A DNA stretch of 64,000 nt, taken from positions 62,001-126,000 of the forward strand of contig JAKSMU010000006.1 in the NCBI GenBank assembly GCA_024400455.1, written 5' to 3'. Positions within the stretch are counted from its first letter, which is position 1. Each line of letters opens with the position of its first letter. Of this stretch, positions 52,401 through 59,879 are shown one piece after another. Origin of the DNA: Bacteroidales bacterium. GTDB taxonomy: Bacteria; Bacteroidota; Bacteroidia; Bacteroidales; F082. Below the pieces are notes generated by a model, which was not told where the DNA came from, did no database searches, and saw nothing but the letters and a program-made list of their open reading frames with translations. Position numbers and translations under genes: made by a program.

Positions 52401-53029
52401 TTCAGGGCACGCTTGCGATATTCGTTCAAAGCATCCCAGTTGACGAGCTTAGCGACTTCGTCCTGGTCGGTGGCTTCAACTTTCTGGATTTCGTGTGAGG
52501 TACGGAAACCGTCGAAGAAGTGCAGGAAAGGCACGCGGCCTTCGATAGCTGCGAGGTGAGCGACTGGAGCCAAGTCCATGATTTCCTGGACTGAGCTGGT
52601 TGCCAGCATGGCGAAACCGGTCTGACGGCAAGCCATGACGTCGGCGTGGTCACCGAAAATTGACAAAGCCTGAGCTGCCAATGCACGAGCCGAAACATGG
52701 AAAACGCCTGGGAGCAATTCACCGGCGATTTTGTACATGTTAGGGATCATCAGCAACAGACCCTGTGATGCTGTGAAGGTGCTTGTGAGGGCACCGGCCT
52801 GCAATGAGCCGTGGACAGCGCCAGCGGCGCCGCTTTCAGCCTGCATTTCAACAACGCGAACATTCTCGTTGAAGATGTTCTTTCTGCCGCCTGCGCTCCA
52901 TTCGTCAATGTACTCAGCCATTGGTGATGAAGGAGTGATAGGATAGATGGCGGCGACTTCGCTAAACATGTATGCGACGTGCGCAGCAGCGCAGTTACCG
53001 TCACAAGTCATGAATTTTTTTTCTGCCAT
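49487..53029 (-). CDS. nifJ: Pyruvate:ferredoxin (flavodoxin) oxidoreductase
   Basis: 1180 residues, the single-chain PFOR that turns pyruvate and CoA into acetyl-CoA, CO2 and reduced ferredoxin. In order: domain I with YPITPSSPMAE, domain II and III with GRYGLSSKDTTPAHI, two [4Fe-4S] ferredoxin-type motifs (CIQCNQCSLICPHAA near 693 and CTGCGNCADICPA near 753), and the TPP-binding domain (GGDGWAYDIGFGGLDHV near 971, with NTGGQSSK) plus the C-E-x-C-G-C-x-Y-C cluster cysteines. Length is normal. It is the central fermentative enzyme here. Its promoter is at 53088-53119. Confidence 0.97.
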   Translation of the reverse strand: MAEKKFMTCDGNCAAAHVAYMFSEVAAIYPITPSSPMAEYIDEWSAGGRKNIFNENVRVVEMQAESGAAGAVHGSLQAGALTSTFTASQGLLLMIPNMYKIAGELLPGVFHVSARALAAQALSIFGDHADVMACRQTGFAMLATSSVQEIMDLAPVAHLAAIEGRVPFLHFFDGFRTSHEIQKVEATDQDEVAKLVNWDALNEYRKRALNPEHPVTRGTAQNPDIYFQTREAQNSYYDAIPDIVAKYMKEMSKITGREYAPFCYYGAADAENIIISIGSINDVVRTVVDKLNAEGKKVGMVNVHLYRPFSVKYLFDVLPKTVKKITVLDRTKEPGANGDPLYLDVVEAFKNCPNKPVIVGGRYGLSSKDTTPAHILSVFNNMEAAEPKNQFTVGIVDDVTFKSLPILPEFSILPKGTFEAKFYGLGADGTVGANKNSIKIIGDNTNKYSQAYFDYDSKKSGGYTCSHLRFGDQPILAPYLVGTPDFVAVHVPSYLSKYDCLRGLKDNGTFLYNSPWSVEETKNNLPDFVKKYLALHKINMYIIDATKIAAEIGLGNRTNTILQSAFFKISGVIPYDLAVEQMKKFIVKSYGKKGEDIVNMNYAAVDRGGEIVKVEIPAEWAQLPCSTDFVFMHNDNDPEFINKVMRPMVAQCGNDLPVSAFKEIIDGTFPAGTTAYEKRGVATVVPEWNPANCIQCNQCSLICPHAAIRPVVMTDAEMAAAPAGMKAADMKMPKELAGMHFRMQVSVLDCTGCGNCADICPAKEKALVMKPLESQMAEVENWEYGQKKVTYKDNMIDKFANVKNSQFAQPLFEFSGACAGCGETPYIKCLTQLFGERMMIANATGCSSIYGGSAPATPYCKNNRSGKGVAWANSLFEDNAEFGLGMATATRKMRDRVERIMKEAIANCQCCSAELKAMFQEWIDNREDGVKTMELAPKIVAACEACGCDYCKQIIDLKDHLTKKSQWIFGGDGWAYDIGFGGLDHVLASGEDVNVLVVDTEVYSNTGGQSSKATPAGAVAKFAASGKKVRKKDLGMIAKSYGYVYVAQVAMGASQAQYFKVIKEAEAYHGPSLIICYAPCINHGIKIGMGHSQLEEKLAVECGYWHLWHFNPEEEEAGQNGFHLDSKEPDWSKFQQFIMGEVRYNSLLKTFPEEAKELFAKTEQFAKLRYEGYKKLSENK

Positions 53030-53087
53030 TGTGTAATGTATTTAAATGATAAATTCTTTTGTTTGTTGCGATTAAACAATTTGGCGG

Positions 53088-53119
53088 CAAAGATATGCTT
53101 TTCGCAGCAAATAGACAAA
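53088..53119 (-). promoter_or_regulatory. nifJ promoter
   Basis: On the minus strand TTTG (53119-53116), 20 bases, then TATCTTTG (53095-53088): a complete -33/-7 promoter of the Bacteroidota primary sigma factor, ~60 bases before the ATG. Confidence 0.65.
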
Positions 53120-53237
53120 ATAAAAGGTGTAAAAAACGAGAAAAGCGTTTTTCCGATACTTTTTCCCAAATAACAAAGGGTGACTTTTTGCGAGCCACCC
53201 AAATTTGAATCAAACTTCAAAGCTTTGACAGACATCA

Positions 53238-54752
53238 TTATTCCTTCATCAACTTGCGCACACATCTTTTTCCTTCTTCGTTAATGATATCTAAGAAGTA
53301 GATGCCTGCGGGCAAAGTGCTGATGTCGATGATGGTTTCCGGGCCTTCGGCTTGGTGTGTGGCCACATGCTGACCAAGCATATTGGAAACTTCTATTTGC
53401 CGTAGATTTTCGCCTGTGACGGTGATGGTTGTACTGGCGGGATTGGGATAGATGGTTAACAAACTTTCTTCTTGGATTTCATCAATGCCGACAGTTCCAT
53501 CTGCATTAATCTTCAAAACGAAGACATCTAAACGCCCACCAGAATTATGGTCAAACACATTGCCCACGACCAAACAACCGCCATCTGAGGTAGCAATGGT
53601 TTGGAAAGCAGAGTAGATGTTTCCGTCAACCAAATACTGTTTCTGCCAAATAACATTCAAGTCAGTATCGGCTTTTGTAACAACAAGATGAGTACCACTA
53701 CTTCCATATGGCCATGAATCGTAATTAACATTTCGCATGGAACACTGATAGACTTCTCCATTATCATTGACATCAACGGACTTAAAAAAAGCCGGTGCTT
53801 CAACTGTGTCGTTGAAATGACCAATAACGCAAAAATTGGGTTGAATGACGAAATCGGAATCAGTCTTTGCCAAAAATGCAGACCTGTCATCCTTATTGTT
53901 TGAATATTCATTAAGGCGCGAAGAAATAAAATACCCACCGTCAGGAGAAGAAATCATCATGCTATTATAGGCCTCTATGTTTGCATGATAATAGTGGCCG
54001 TTACCGTCATCCTCACGCCAATTCACAATGTTGCAATCTCTTTTAAGTTGTAGCTCGCTATCATATATCCACGTTCGTGAAGTAACATGCAAGTACGGAA
54101 TTTGTCTTGCGCCAAACAAACCAAATCCGTGCGGATCGTCTTGAAGCCGAAACAAATTATCTATACAGCGGACAGTCGTGTCGGCGAAGTTCTCAACTTG
54201 TATTATTTCTCCTTCGTTTGATATTCTGCACAATTTAATTTCGTTTCCGAACATTTGCAATTGGAATGACAACATGGCGACATAACCTTCTTCCAACTGC
54301 AAAAATCTGTATTCATCAAGCCATGCATCAGGGTGATCGGCAACGGGCAATGGAACTAATTTTCGACTGACTACAGCCATTTCACCATCAAGGCAAATGG
54401 TCATAAGAAAATCATTCCCATTGGGAGCAGAACATTTGCCGATTCCCACGACAAGACTATTATCATTCGGATGCGGGAAAAGGTTGCACAAATTGACGGT
54501 AGTATCTGTTGCAGCCAAACTGACTTCACCAAGCAATTCTCCGTTATTTGACAGTTTGACTATTTTGCTCTCCATTCCTGGGATAGACTGTTCTTTTAGG
54601 GAAAACAGATAGCCATCTTCCAATTCCAATACATCGCGAGCTCTCCATGTCTTTCTGTCAGGATCCTGGAATAAGGAATAAAAACCTCTTTCCTGCGGAA
54701 AAGCACAAAGACACAACAAAGTGATAAGGACAATAAATGCAATTTTCTTCAT
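53238..54752 (-). CDS. Secreted protein with T9SS type A sorting domain
   Basis: 504 residues. Signal peptide (MKKIAFIVLITLLCLCAFPQ), a middle of ~400 residues with repeated beta strands of a propeller-like type (EDGYLFSL, EEGYVAMLSF, PDGGYFISSR, SDGGCLVVGN patterns at about 50-100 residue spacing), and a C-terminal T9SS domain (LTIYPNPASTTITVTGENLRQIEVSNMLGQ ... PAGIYFLDI). It is likely a cell-surface or secreted beta-propeller protein of unknown ligand. It follows the upstream lipoprotein gene by 42 bases and may be co-transcribed with it. Confidence 0.85.
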   Translation of the reverse strand: MKKIAFIVLITLLCLCAFPQERGFYSLFQDPDRKTWRARDVLELEDGYLFSLKEQSIPGMESKIVKLSNNGELLGEVSLAATDTTVNLCNLFPHPNDNSLVVGIGKCSAPNGNDFLMTICLDGEMAVVSRKLVPLPVADHPDAWLDEYRFLQLEEGYVAMLSFQLQMFGNEIKLCRISNEGEIIQVENFADTTVRCIDNLFRLQDDPHGFGLFGARQIPYLHVTSRTWIYDSELQLKRDCNIVNWREDDGNGHYYHANIEAYNSMMISSPDGGYFISSRLNEYSNNKDDRSAFLAKTDSDFVIQPNFCVIGHFNDTVEAPAFFKSVDVNDNGEVYQCSMRNVNYDSWPYGSSGTHLVVTKADTDLNVIWQKQYLVDGNIYSAFQTIATSDGGCLVVGNVFDHNSGGRLDVFVLKINADGTVGIDEIQEESLLTIYPNPASTTITVTGENLRQIEVSNMLGQHVATHQAEGPETIIDISTLPAGIYFLDIINEEGKRCVRKLMKE

Positions 54753-54785
54753 CGGTGCTTGAACTATTCAGTCTATTTTTGAATA

Positions 54786-55847
54786 TTATTCCTCTGAACC
54801 AGCGCAATGGAGTATTCCAAATTTAATAATCAACTCGTGAAAGTAATTATCCGTTCTACCTTCAATTCCAACATAATAATCACCCTCATATTTAGCAGTG
54901 ATAAAGTATCTTCCATCCGGTACGAAATGGTCTATTAACTCAGGGCCTTTACTCAAGTAATAATTCATATCCTCTGGGGGAATGCATCCACCCGGATTCG
55001 ATGCCCAAGGTTCATGGGGATCCTCATTTCGATAATAAATCTTATAATGGCATGGGCTATTCTCATCATAGATAAAATTGTCATAGTGATCATAATAATC
55101 ATATGGTGAATAGTAACTTATTTCCAAATCCTTTACATCCGTATAGTAACAACCTTCGCAAGTAGTGAGAGGCATTTTAGAAAGAAGCATTTTTGTGAGT
55201 TCATGAGGAGCCCCGCTGTTAGGACATTCTCCTGCATAAGGCCCACATTTACCACCAGCAGAAACATATCCGTTCCCATAATCAGTATACCTTTCATTCC
55301 AATAATCCGTTTCATCAAAACGTGTTTTTACGGCAGGGAGACCTCTTGTGGTGAGAATGGTTTTTGCCAAAACAGAATTAGCCTTAGAATTATTATCGAA
55401 AGTTGTCTGAATAGAAAGAATGCTCTTGTCTGGTAAAGAGCACTTTGCAAAAGCACTTTCCACATCATCGGACAAACTAACGAAAGCTTCATTCAACTGG
55501 GCTAGTGTTATTTCTTCGCCATTAGTTGGTAGTTCAAAAAATAATGTATCACATTGGATTTCGGATGTTTGATGGCCAGCATCTCCGTAAGTGTAATTCA
55601 AAACAGCTTCAAGATGCCAACGGGCATCTTCCATTGATATAGTTTCATCGCCTTTTGTCGCTGATTGCATTTTTTTCTTAAATTGTTTCAAATAAGCACT
55701 CATATCGTCTTCTTTTGAAACAACAACTTCTTCATTGTCGTTTGGGGCAACTTTATTTTCCTTCTCCTTCTTGCATCCCACCAAAATAGTAGCAGCAACG
55801 ACCACCATAAGAAGCATGGCGGCATAAATATATTTTCTGGTTTTCAT
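54786..55847 (-). CDS. Lipoprotein of unknown function
   Basis: 353 residues from the ATG at 55847 (the TTG three codons earlier is less likely). The signal ends VAATILVGC. After a low-complexity linker (~30-45), the protein has a region rich in Cys-Gly-Tyr (GGKCGPYAGECPNSGAPHE, CEGCYYTDVKDLEISYYSPYDYYDHYD). I do not recognise a family. The gene lies upstream of the T9SS protein, with ~380 bases of sequence between it and the nearest promoter-like boxes. Confidence 0.7.
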   Translation of the reverse strand: MKTRKYIYAAMLLMVVVAATILVGCKKEKENKVAPNDNEEVVVSKEDDMSAYLKQFKKKMQSATKGDETISMEDARWHLEAVLNYTYGDAGHQTSEIQCDTLFFELPTNGEEITLAQLNEAFVSLSDDVESAFAKCSLPDKSILSIQTTFDNNSKANSVLAKTILTTRGLPAVKTRFDETDYWNERYTDYGNGYVSAGGKCGPYAGECPNSGAPHELTKMLLSKMPLTTCEGCYYTDVKDLEISYYSPYDYYDHYDNFIYDENSPCHYKIYYRNEDPHEPWASNPGGCIPPEDMNYYLSKGPELIDHFVPDGRYFITAKYEGDYYVGIEGRTDNYFHELIIKFGILHCAGSEE

Positions 55848-55985
55848 ATTATTCAAATTTAAATGATTATAATTTCGTTTGGTCTTGTTGCCTATTCCAT
55901 GCCTTGGTTCGACCTGTCCTCAGCACGAAGGGTGTCTCTCCCTTGCCTCTATTTGGCTTCACCTCGCAAACGGCTGTCAGGCAAA

Positions 55986-56216
55986 CTAATTGCGAGGCTG
56001 ATACCTAATGAAACGATTTTTTCCATATCGGCATAGCACTTCGCCTGTTTGCTCCTGCCATGACAATAAATCTACTACAAAAAACCGCAATGAATTGATT
56101 ATTAAAACATAACATAGCGGTGGGGGTATGATAACAATCGCAAATCCATTCAACCGCTTTGCCATGCAGCAAAGGATGGAGCGTAGATAAGACCCTATTT
56201 GGCCTGAGCGTTTCAT
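55986..56216 (-). CDS. Possible small protein (76 aa) behind a promoter
   Basis: The ATG at 56216 lies 20 bases after a TAACTTTG box (56237-56244). The peptide is basic with one hydrophobic segment (FAIVIIPPPLCYVLIINSLRFFVVDLL). No homology is recognised, and the frame may be only part of a long leader of the lipoprotein gene. Confidence 0.25.
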   Translation of the reverse strand: MKRSGQIGSYLRSILCCMAKRLNGFAIVIIPPPLCYVLIINSLRFFVVDLLSWQEQTGEVLCRYGKNRFIRYQPRN

Positions 56217-56236
56217 CTTCGTTGTGATTGTCGCTA

Positions 56237-56244
56237 CAAAGTTA
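56237..56244 (-). promoter_or_regulatory. -7 box ahead of the small frame/lipoprotein gene
   Basis: TAACTTTG on the minus strand with TTG 21 bases upstream; a good match to the Bacteroidota promoter. Confidence 0.5.
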
Positions 56245-56321
56245 TAAAAAATATAATGTATTTGTCAAGAAAAAAAGCAAAAAGTTGTTCCTGTTTTCCC
56301 CATAAATTGAACATTAGAAAA

Positions 56322-56350
56322 GGAAATAGCAAAGAAGAAAATGAGATTTT
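56322..56350. repeat. 29-base exact repeat, copy 1
   Basis: Identical to 57681-57709 over 29 bases (GGAAATAGCAAAGAAG and the following AAAATGAGATTTT). This copy carries no -7 box next to it. Confidence 0.7.
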
Positions 56351-56469
56351 AAGGGGCTGTCCCGATTTGGATGGTTTTATGGCGCATACATAGGTGACGG
56401 AAGTGAAAAATTGCATGGAGAATTGCGAATCTGAATTCATTGCCAATACTCCTTCCAGACACATATAAT

Positions 56470-56778
56470 TCAAATCAGGGCAATGGCAAGCATGATAAAG
56501 ACACTCGCTAAAACCGCAAACACACATATTAACACATTGTCCCTATCCTTTGCATTTTTGAACATATTGGTCTTGTAGGCAATCAAGCGGCCAATAAAAT
56601 AAGCTGCCATCACGAGCATGTACAGAAAGACAGTGAAGGTGAATTGCGTCCAATCGAACAACTTATCCTTGCCAAAAGCCAAACCACATAGCAAATAGGC
56701 AACAGCTGTGCTCACCAGAATCGTTCCCATTCCAATCAAAAAATGTCTGATTGGCTTTTCTTTCCCATTTCGTTTCAT
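56470..56778 (-). CDS. Small membrane protein
   Basis: 102 residues from the ATG at 56778 (MKRNGKEKPIRHFLIGMG). Three hydrophobic segments (~13-33, ~45-65, ~80-102) and a positively charged loop (YKTNMFKNAKDRDN). The longer frame to 56919 lies within the TonB-type gene and is excluded. It begins 16 bases after the TonB-type gene on the same strand and is likely its operon partner. Function unknown. Confidence 0.65.
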   Translation of the reverse strand: MKRNGKEKPIRHFLIGMGTILVSTAVAYLLCGLAFGKDKLFDWTQFTFTVFLYMLVMAAYFIGRLIAYKTNMFKNAKDRDNVLICVFAVLASVFIMLAIALI

Positions 56779-56794
56779 CTTGGTTGTAAATGAC

Positions 56795-57598
56795 TTATTG
56801 CAGGCGGAAATTGATTGGTACTGACTTTTTAAAAGGTATTGCCACCCCGTTTTTGACAGCTGGTTTCCATTTTGGCATCGACTTGATGACTCGGACCGCC
56901 TCCTCATCGCAACCTCCACCGATTCCTTTTTCTACTTGAACATTCGTGATGGTGCCATCCGCTTCAACAACGAATGAGACGATGACTTCCCCTTGTATTC
57001 CCTGTTCGCGCGCAGGTTGAGGATAACGGAGATTCATAGCTATATGCCTCAAAAACAAATACTCTGGATCACGAGATTCTCCAGGATGAATGTTAGAAAC
57101 ATCTTGGGGAAACTCCGCTTTTTCATCAAGCAACGCTTCCTCAACATCTACTCCCAAGGCTTCAAGAGACTTGATTGCTTCGGCATTGCCCAGTTTTCCA
57201 GCTTCGGTCAGCCACCCGATTAGCTTTTTCCTATCCTTTGCATAACCGGCTTCGGGATTTTCCTCAATTCCGAAATATATGCTGTCATTTCCTTTGTTAA
57301 ATTCCTTCATTCTTTCAAGATAGCAGCCTGCAAGTTCCATACACGCCAATTCTTTCTTGCATAAGCTGCTTGTATCCTGGTAACATTCATCGGCGGACTG
57401 CATTTCCTCATAGCGTGTCAACCAGCCGATTGCCTGTTCGTAAACTTTCATGTCAAGATAGGCCTTGCCAAGCTGATAACAAGCCAAGGTGTCGCCCTGA
57501 CGTGCTTTCTGCATCAAATCCTTAATGGTCGTTGTTGCTTGTCCTTGAGACAACACGGGCAGCATGGCGGCAAATACAAAAAATACGATTCGTTTCAT
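56795..57598 (-). CDS. TonB C-terminal domain protein with Sel1/TPR-like repeats
   Basis: 267 residues. Signal peptide (MKRIVFFVFAAMLPVLSQGQ); residues ~25-155 contain helical repeats of the Sel1/TPR type (ACYQLGKAYLDMKVYEQAIGWL, GKLGNAEAIKSLEALG). The C-terminal ~85 residues are a TonB domain (QGIQGEVIVSFVVEADGTITNVQVEKGIGGGCDEEAVRVIKSMPKWKPA, VPINFRLQ). It lacks the N-terminal membrane anchor of true TonB, so it acts as a periplasmic TonB-domain protein. Residues 171-178 read HPGESRDP, the known translation product of proteobacterial REP sequences (see findings). Confidence 0.85.
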   Translation of the reverse strand: MKRIVFFVFAAMLPVLSQGQATTTIKDLMQKARQGDTLACYQLGKAYLDMKVYEQAIGWLTRYEEMQSADECYQDTSSLCKKELACMELAGCYLERMKEFNKGNDSIYFGIEENPEAGYAKDRKKLIGWLTEAGKLGNAEAIKSLEALGVDVEEALLDEKAEFPQDVSNIHPGESRDPEYLFLRHIAMNLRYPQPAREQGIQGEVIVSFVVEADGTITNVQVEKGIGGGCDEEAVRVIKSMPKWKPAVKNGVAIPFKKSVPINFRLQ

Positions 57599-57661
57599 AT
57601 CATTTCATTTTAAATTACATTCCGATGATAATCATTGCCGTTACAGCAACAAATTCAATTG

Positions 57662-57692
57662 CAAAGGTATGCTTTTCGTGGGAAATAGCAAA
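57662..57692 (-). promoter_or_regulatory. Promoter of the TonB-domain protein gene
   Basis: Minus strand: TTTG (57692-57689), 19 bases, TACCTTTG (57669-57662). A complete -33/-7 pair, 63 bases before the ATG. The -33 element lies inside a 29-base repeat. Confidence 0.65.
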
Positions 57693-57709
57693 GAAGAAAA
57701 TGAGATTTT
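57681..57709. repeat. 29-base exact repeat, copy 2
   Basis: Identical to 56322-56350; here it covers the -33 element of the TonB-domain protein promoter. Confidence 0.7.
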
Positions 57710-57803
57710 CGATTGGATGAAAACCTTGTTTCCTTAAAAAAACCGCTAGTTGCGCTGACCTCGCAGATAATTTGTTGGAAATGCGAATGATATTGATGGA
57801 ATT

Positions 57804-58382
57804 TCAAAACTCCTCAAAAGGGTCGTTGATAAACTTCACGAAATCGCCATGCTCGAAATAAACGTACCTGCACCAGCTGATTTCCTTGTTTTTCCCGTAG
57901 TTTTCCTTTCCGATGAGGTCGGTGAAAAACAGCTCATCCAATTTGCGGCATTTGTCGGTTCCATAATGGCGCTCATTGGCGACGAGCAAAGGATGTGATT
58001 TCAGGCTCCCGATTTGTGAAAAGCAATCCCAATAGTACTCCACGATTACAAAAAACTCTATGTCTTTTTCATCGCAAAAATACTGCATCGCACTCAAAGG
58101 ATGGCAAGCATCAGCGGAGCAATGCGGGTCCCAGTAATAGACAAGCACCTTGTCGTATTGCGTGATGCAGTTTTTCAGTTGTTCTCCGCTAACCGCATAC
58201 ACAAGACTGTCGTTCTCAAGGTCGCAAATCGATTTGTCTTCCGTTGTCCAAACCACTTTCTGTTGTTCTTCCAGGCTCAAATCCCGTTCAAAATGCATCT
58301 TATGGCCAACAATATTGACGAAGCAGCCATTAAGGCACGACAGGCAAGCCAACGACACAATGATTTTTGAGAAAGATTTCAT
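57804..58382 (-). CDS. Lipoprotein, possibly thioredoxin-like
   Basis: 192 residues from the ATG at 58382. The signal peptide ends LSCLNGC (Cys20). A segment KVLVYYWDPHCSADACHPLSAMQYFCDEKDIEFFVIVEYYW resembles the beta-alpha-beta start of a thioredoxin fold with a C-x-x-x-x-C pair (CSADAC), but the classical C-x-x-C is not present. No function assigned. It lies 19 bases after the YitT-type gene and shares its transcript. Confidence 0.65.
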   Translation of the reverse strand: MKSFSKIIVSLACLSCLNGCFVNIVGHKMHFERDLSLEEQQKVVWTTEDKSICDLENDSLVYAVSGEQLKNCITQYDKVLVYYWDPHCSADACHPLSAMQYFCDEKDIEFFVIVEYYWDCFSQIGSLKSHPLLVANERHYGTDKCRKLDELFFTDLIGKENYGKNKEISWCRYVYFEHGDFVKFINDPFEEF

Positions 58383-58401
58383 GTCAAGATAACATTTGCC
58401 A

Positions 58402-59292
58402 TCACTTCCTAATCTGCTCAAAGCCTTGTCCGTAGGCGCCCATCACCGTGTTCATGGTCATGAAAGCCTTCGGGTCTTCGTCCTTCACAATGCGCAGAAT
58501 CTCTTGCGATTCGCGTTTGTGGGCCACCACCATAAGGATGTCGCCTTCGCGCTTGGTATACCAACCCGTGCCTTTTATCAGCGTCACGCCACGGTGCATC
58601 TCATTGCCGATTCGCACCGCCACTTTCTCAGGTTCGGAAGTAAAAATAAAAGCCTGAACCGATTGCTTGTTACCCGTCAGCACCAAATCAATGCAATAGC
58701 TGCAAACAGCCAACACGACGAAACTGTAAATTATGCTCTCGATGCTGTGGAAAACGAAGTACGAACTGCCAATGATAATCAAGTCGCAGAAAAGTATGAC
58801 CCGGCCTTGCGAAATGTTACGGTACTTATTGACAATCATGGCAATGATATCCGTTCCACCCGTACTGCCGCCTTGTGTGAAAGCGACCCCGATGCTCGCT
58901 CCAGCCAATGCACCGCCCAAAATAGCAGCCAAAAAACTGTCTTTGACAAACAAGTCCATCGTTCCCGCAAGCATAGGATCGGTGATGTAATGCTGCTGCA
59001 ACGACATGAAAACAGAAGCCATCACAATGGAATAAGCCGTCTTGATGCCAAACCCAGGTCCGATGACCTTCAAGGCTATCAGCAACAAAATCATGTTGAT
59101 GACGAAGATGGAAATACCCGTCGACAAGCCCGTTGCCCAAAAAATGATGGTCGCAATGCCGCTGACGCCACCACCCATAAGATGATTCGGGATAAGGAAT
59201 GCTGTCCAGCCAAAATCCATAACGAAAATGGCTATTGTGATGATGAGATAGCGCTTGACTTCCTCTAAAATCGTTTTCCTGTCTGCTTTCAT
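58402..59292 (-). CDS. YitT family membrane protein (DUF161/DUF2179)
   Basis: 296 residues. About five to six hydrophobic segments in the N-terminal 200 residues (with FLIPNHLMGGGVSGIATIIFWATGLSTG and AGASIGVAFTQGGSTGGTDIIAMIVNKY) and a C-terminal DUF2179 cytoplasmic domain (VFIFTSEPEKVAVRIGNEMHRGVTLIKGTGWYTKREGDILMVV pattern). The family is common in Bacteria; its transport role is unproven. It is first in a two-gene unit. Confidence 0.92.
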   Translation of the reverse strand: MKADRKTILEEVKRYLIITIAIFVMDFGWTAFLIPNHLMGGGVSGIATIIFWATGLSTGISIFVINMILLLIALKVIGPGFGIKTAYSIVMASVFMSLQQHYITDPMLAGTMDLFVKDSFLAAILGGALAGASIGVAFTQGGSTGGTDIIAMIVNKYRNISQGRVILFCDLIIIGSSYFVFHSIESIIYSFVVLAVCSYCIDLVLTGNKQSVQAFIFTSEPEKVAVRIGNEMHRGVTLIKGTGWYTKREGDILMVVAHKRESQEILRIVKDEDPKAFMTMNTVMGAYGQGFEQIRK

Positions 59293-59312
59293 AATGTTTC
59301 AATAAGTTTCTG

Positions 59313-59320
59313 CAAAAGTA
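59313..59320 (-). promoter_or_regulatory. -7 box of the YitT-type gene
   Basis: TACTTTTG on the minus strand, 20 bases before the ATG; divergent from the editing-domain gene. Confidence 0.45.
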
Positions 59321-59390
59321 TGATTTTTCCTTTATACAAGGACTCGCTTTCGCTTTTTTCGTTTCTTTGCAAAAATAAAGTCAACAAAAC

Positions 59391-59858
59391 ATGGACGAAC
59401 CCATCCTAAACGAACACAACAAGGCCGAATTTCCACCGGCGCACACCGCCGAACATCTGCTCAACGCCACCATGGTAAAAATGTTTGGCTGCGAACGCTC
59501 TAAGAACATGCACATTGAGCGCAAGAAAAGCAAAATCAATTACTTGCTGAGCAAGGCGCCAACGGCAGAACAAATTGCTGAAATTGAAACTACAATCAAC
59601 CGGCTCATTGCCGAGGACTTGCCTGTCACCTTCGAATTTGTCACGCGCGACAACATTCCCGAAGGCGTGAAACTTGACAAGCTGCCCGAAGATGCCAGCG
59701 AAACCCTGCGACTGGTGCGCATCGGCGATTACGATGTCTGTCCTTGCATCGGGACACACGTCGCTTCCACAAAGGAAATCGGCAGTTTTCGCATCACAAG
59801 CACAAGCTTTGCCGAAGGCTCCTTCCGCATTGTCTTCAAAGTGGCGGAAAACGAATAA
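59391..59858 (+). CDS. AlaX/SAD-type tRNA editing protein (small)
   Basis: 155 residues. It matches the second additional domain of alanyl/threonyl-tRNA synthetases: HTAEHLL (zinc-binding H-x-x-x-H) near residue 18 and C-P-C-I-G-T-H (Cys and His of the second half of the zinc site) near 117, ending with SFRITSTSFAEGSFRIVFKV. It is a free-standing editing domain that likely hydrolyses mis-acylated tRNA (for example Ser- or Gly-tRNA-Ala). It is followed after 21 bases by the YbaK protein. Confidence 0.85.
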   Translation: MDEPILNEHNKAEFPPAHTAEHLLNATMVKMFGCERSKNMHIERKKSKINYLLSKAPTAEQIAEIETTINRLIAEDLPVTFEFVTRDNIPEGVKLDKLPEDASETLRLVRIGDYDVCPCIGTHVASTKEIGSFRITSTSFAEGSFRIVFKVAENE

Positions 59859-59879
59859 GCTATAACAAAAAACATCATC

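Larger units (their letters stand above)
55848..56469. other. Intergenic region of ~620 bases
   Basis: It holds a promoter-like pair on the minus strand: TTG, 21 bases, TAACTTTG at 56244-56237. Its transcript would run toward the lipoprotein gene at 55847, with a 76-codon frame just after it. It also holds one copy of a 29-base repeat (56322-56350) found exactly at 57681-57709. The remainder shows no clear gene or RNA. Confidence 0.5.

Noticed and set aside
56234..56527. 97-codon frame on the minus strand
   Set aside because: It runs through a repeat and a promoter and ends on the promoter of the next unit; composition is not protein-like.
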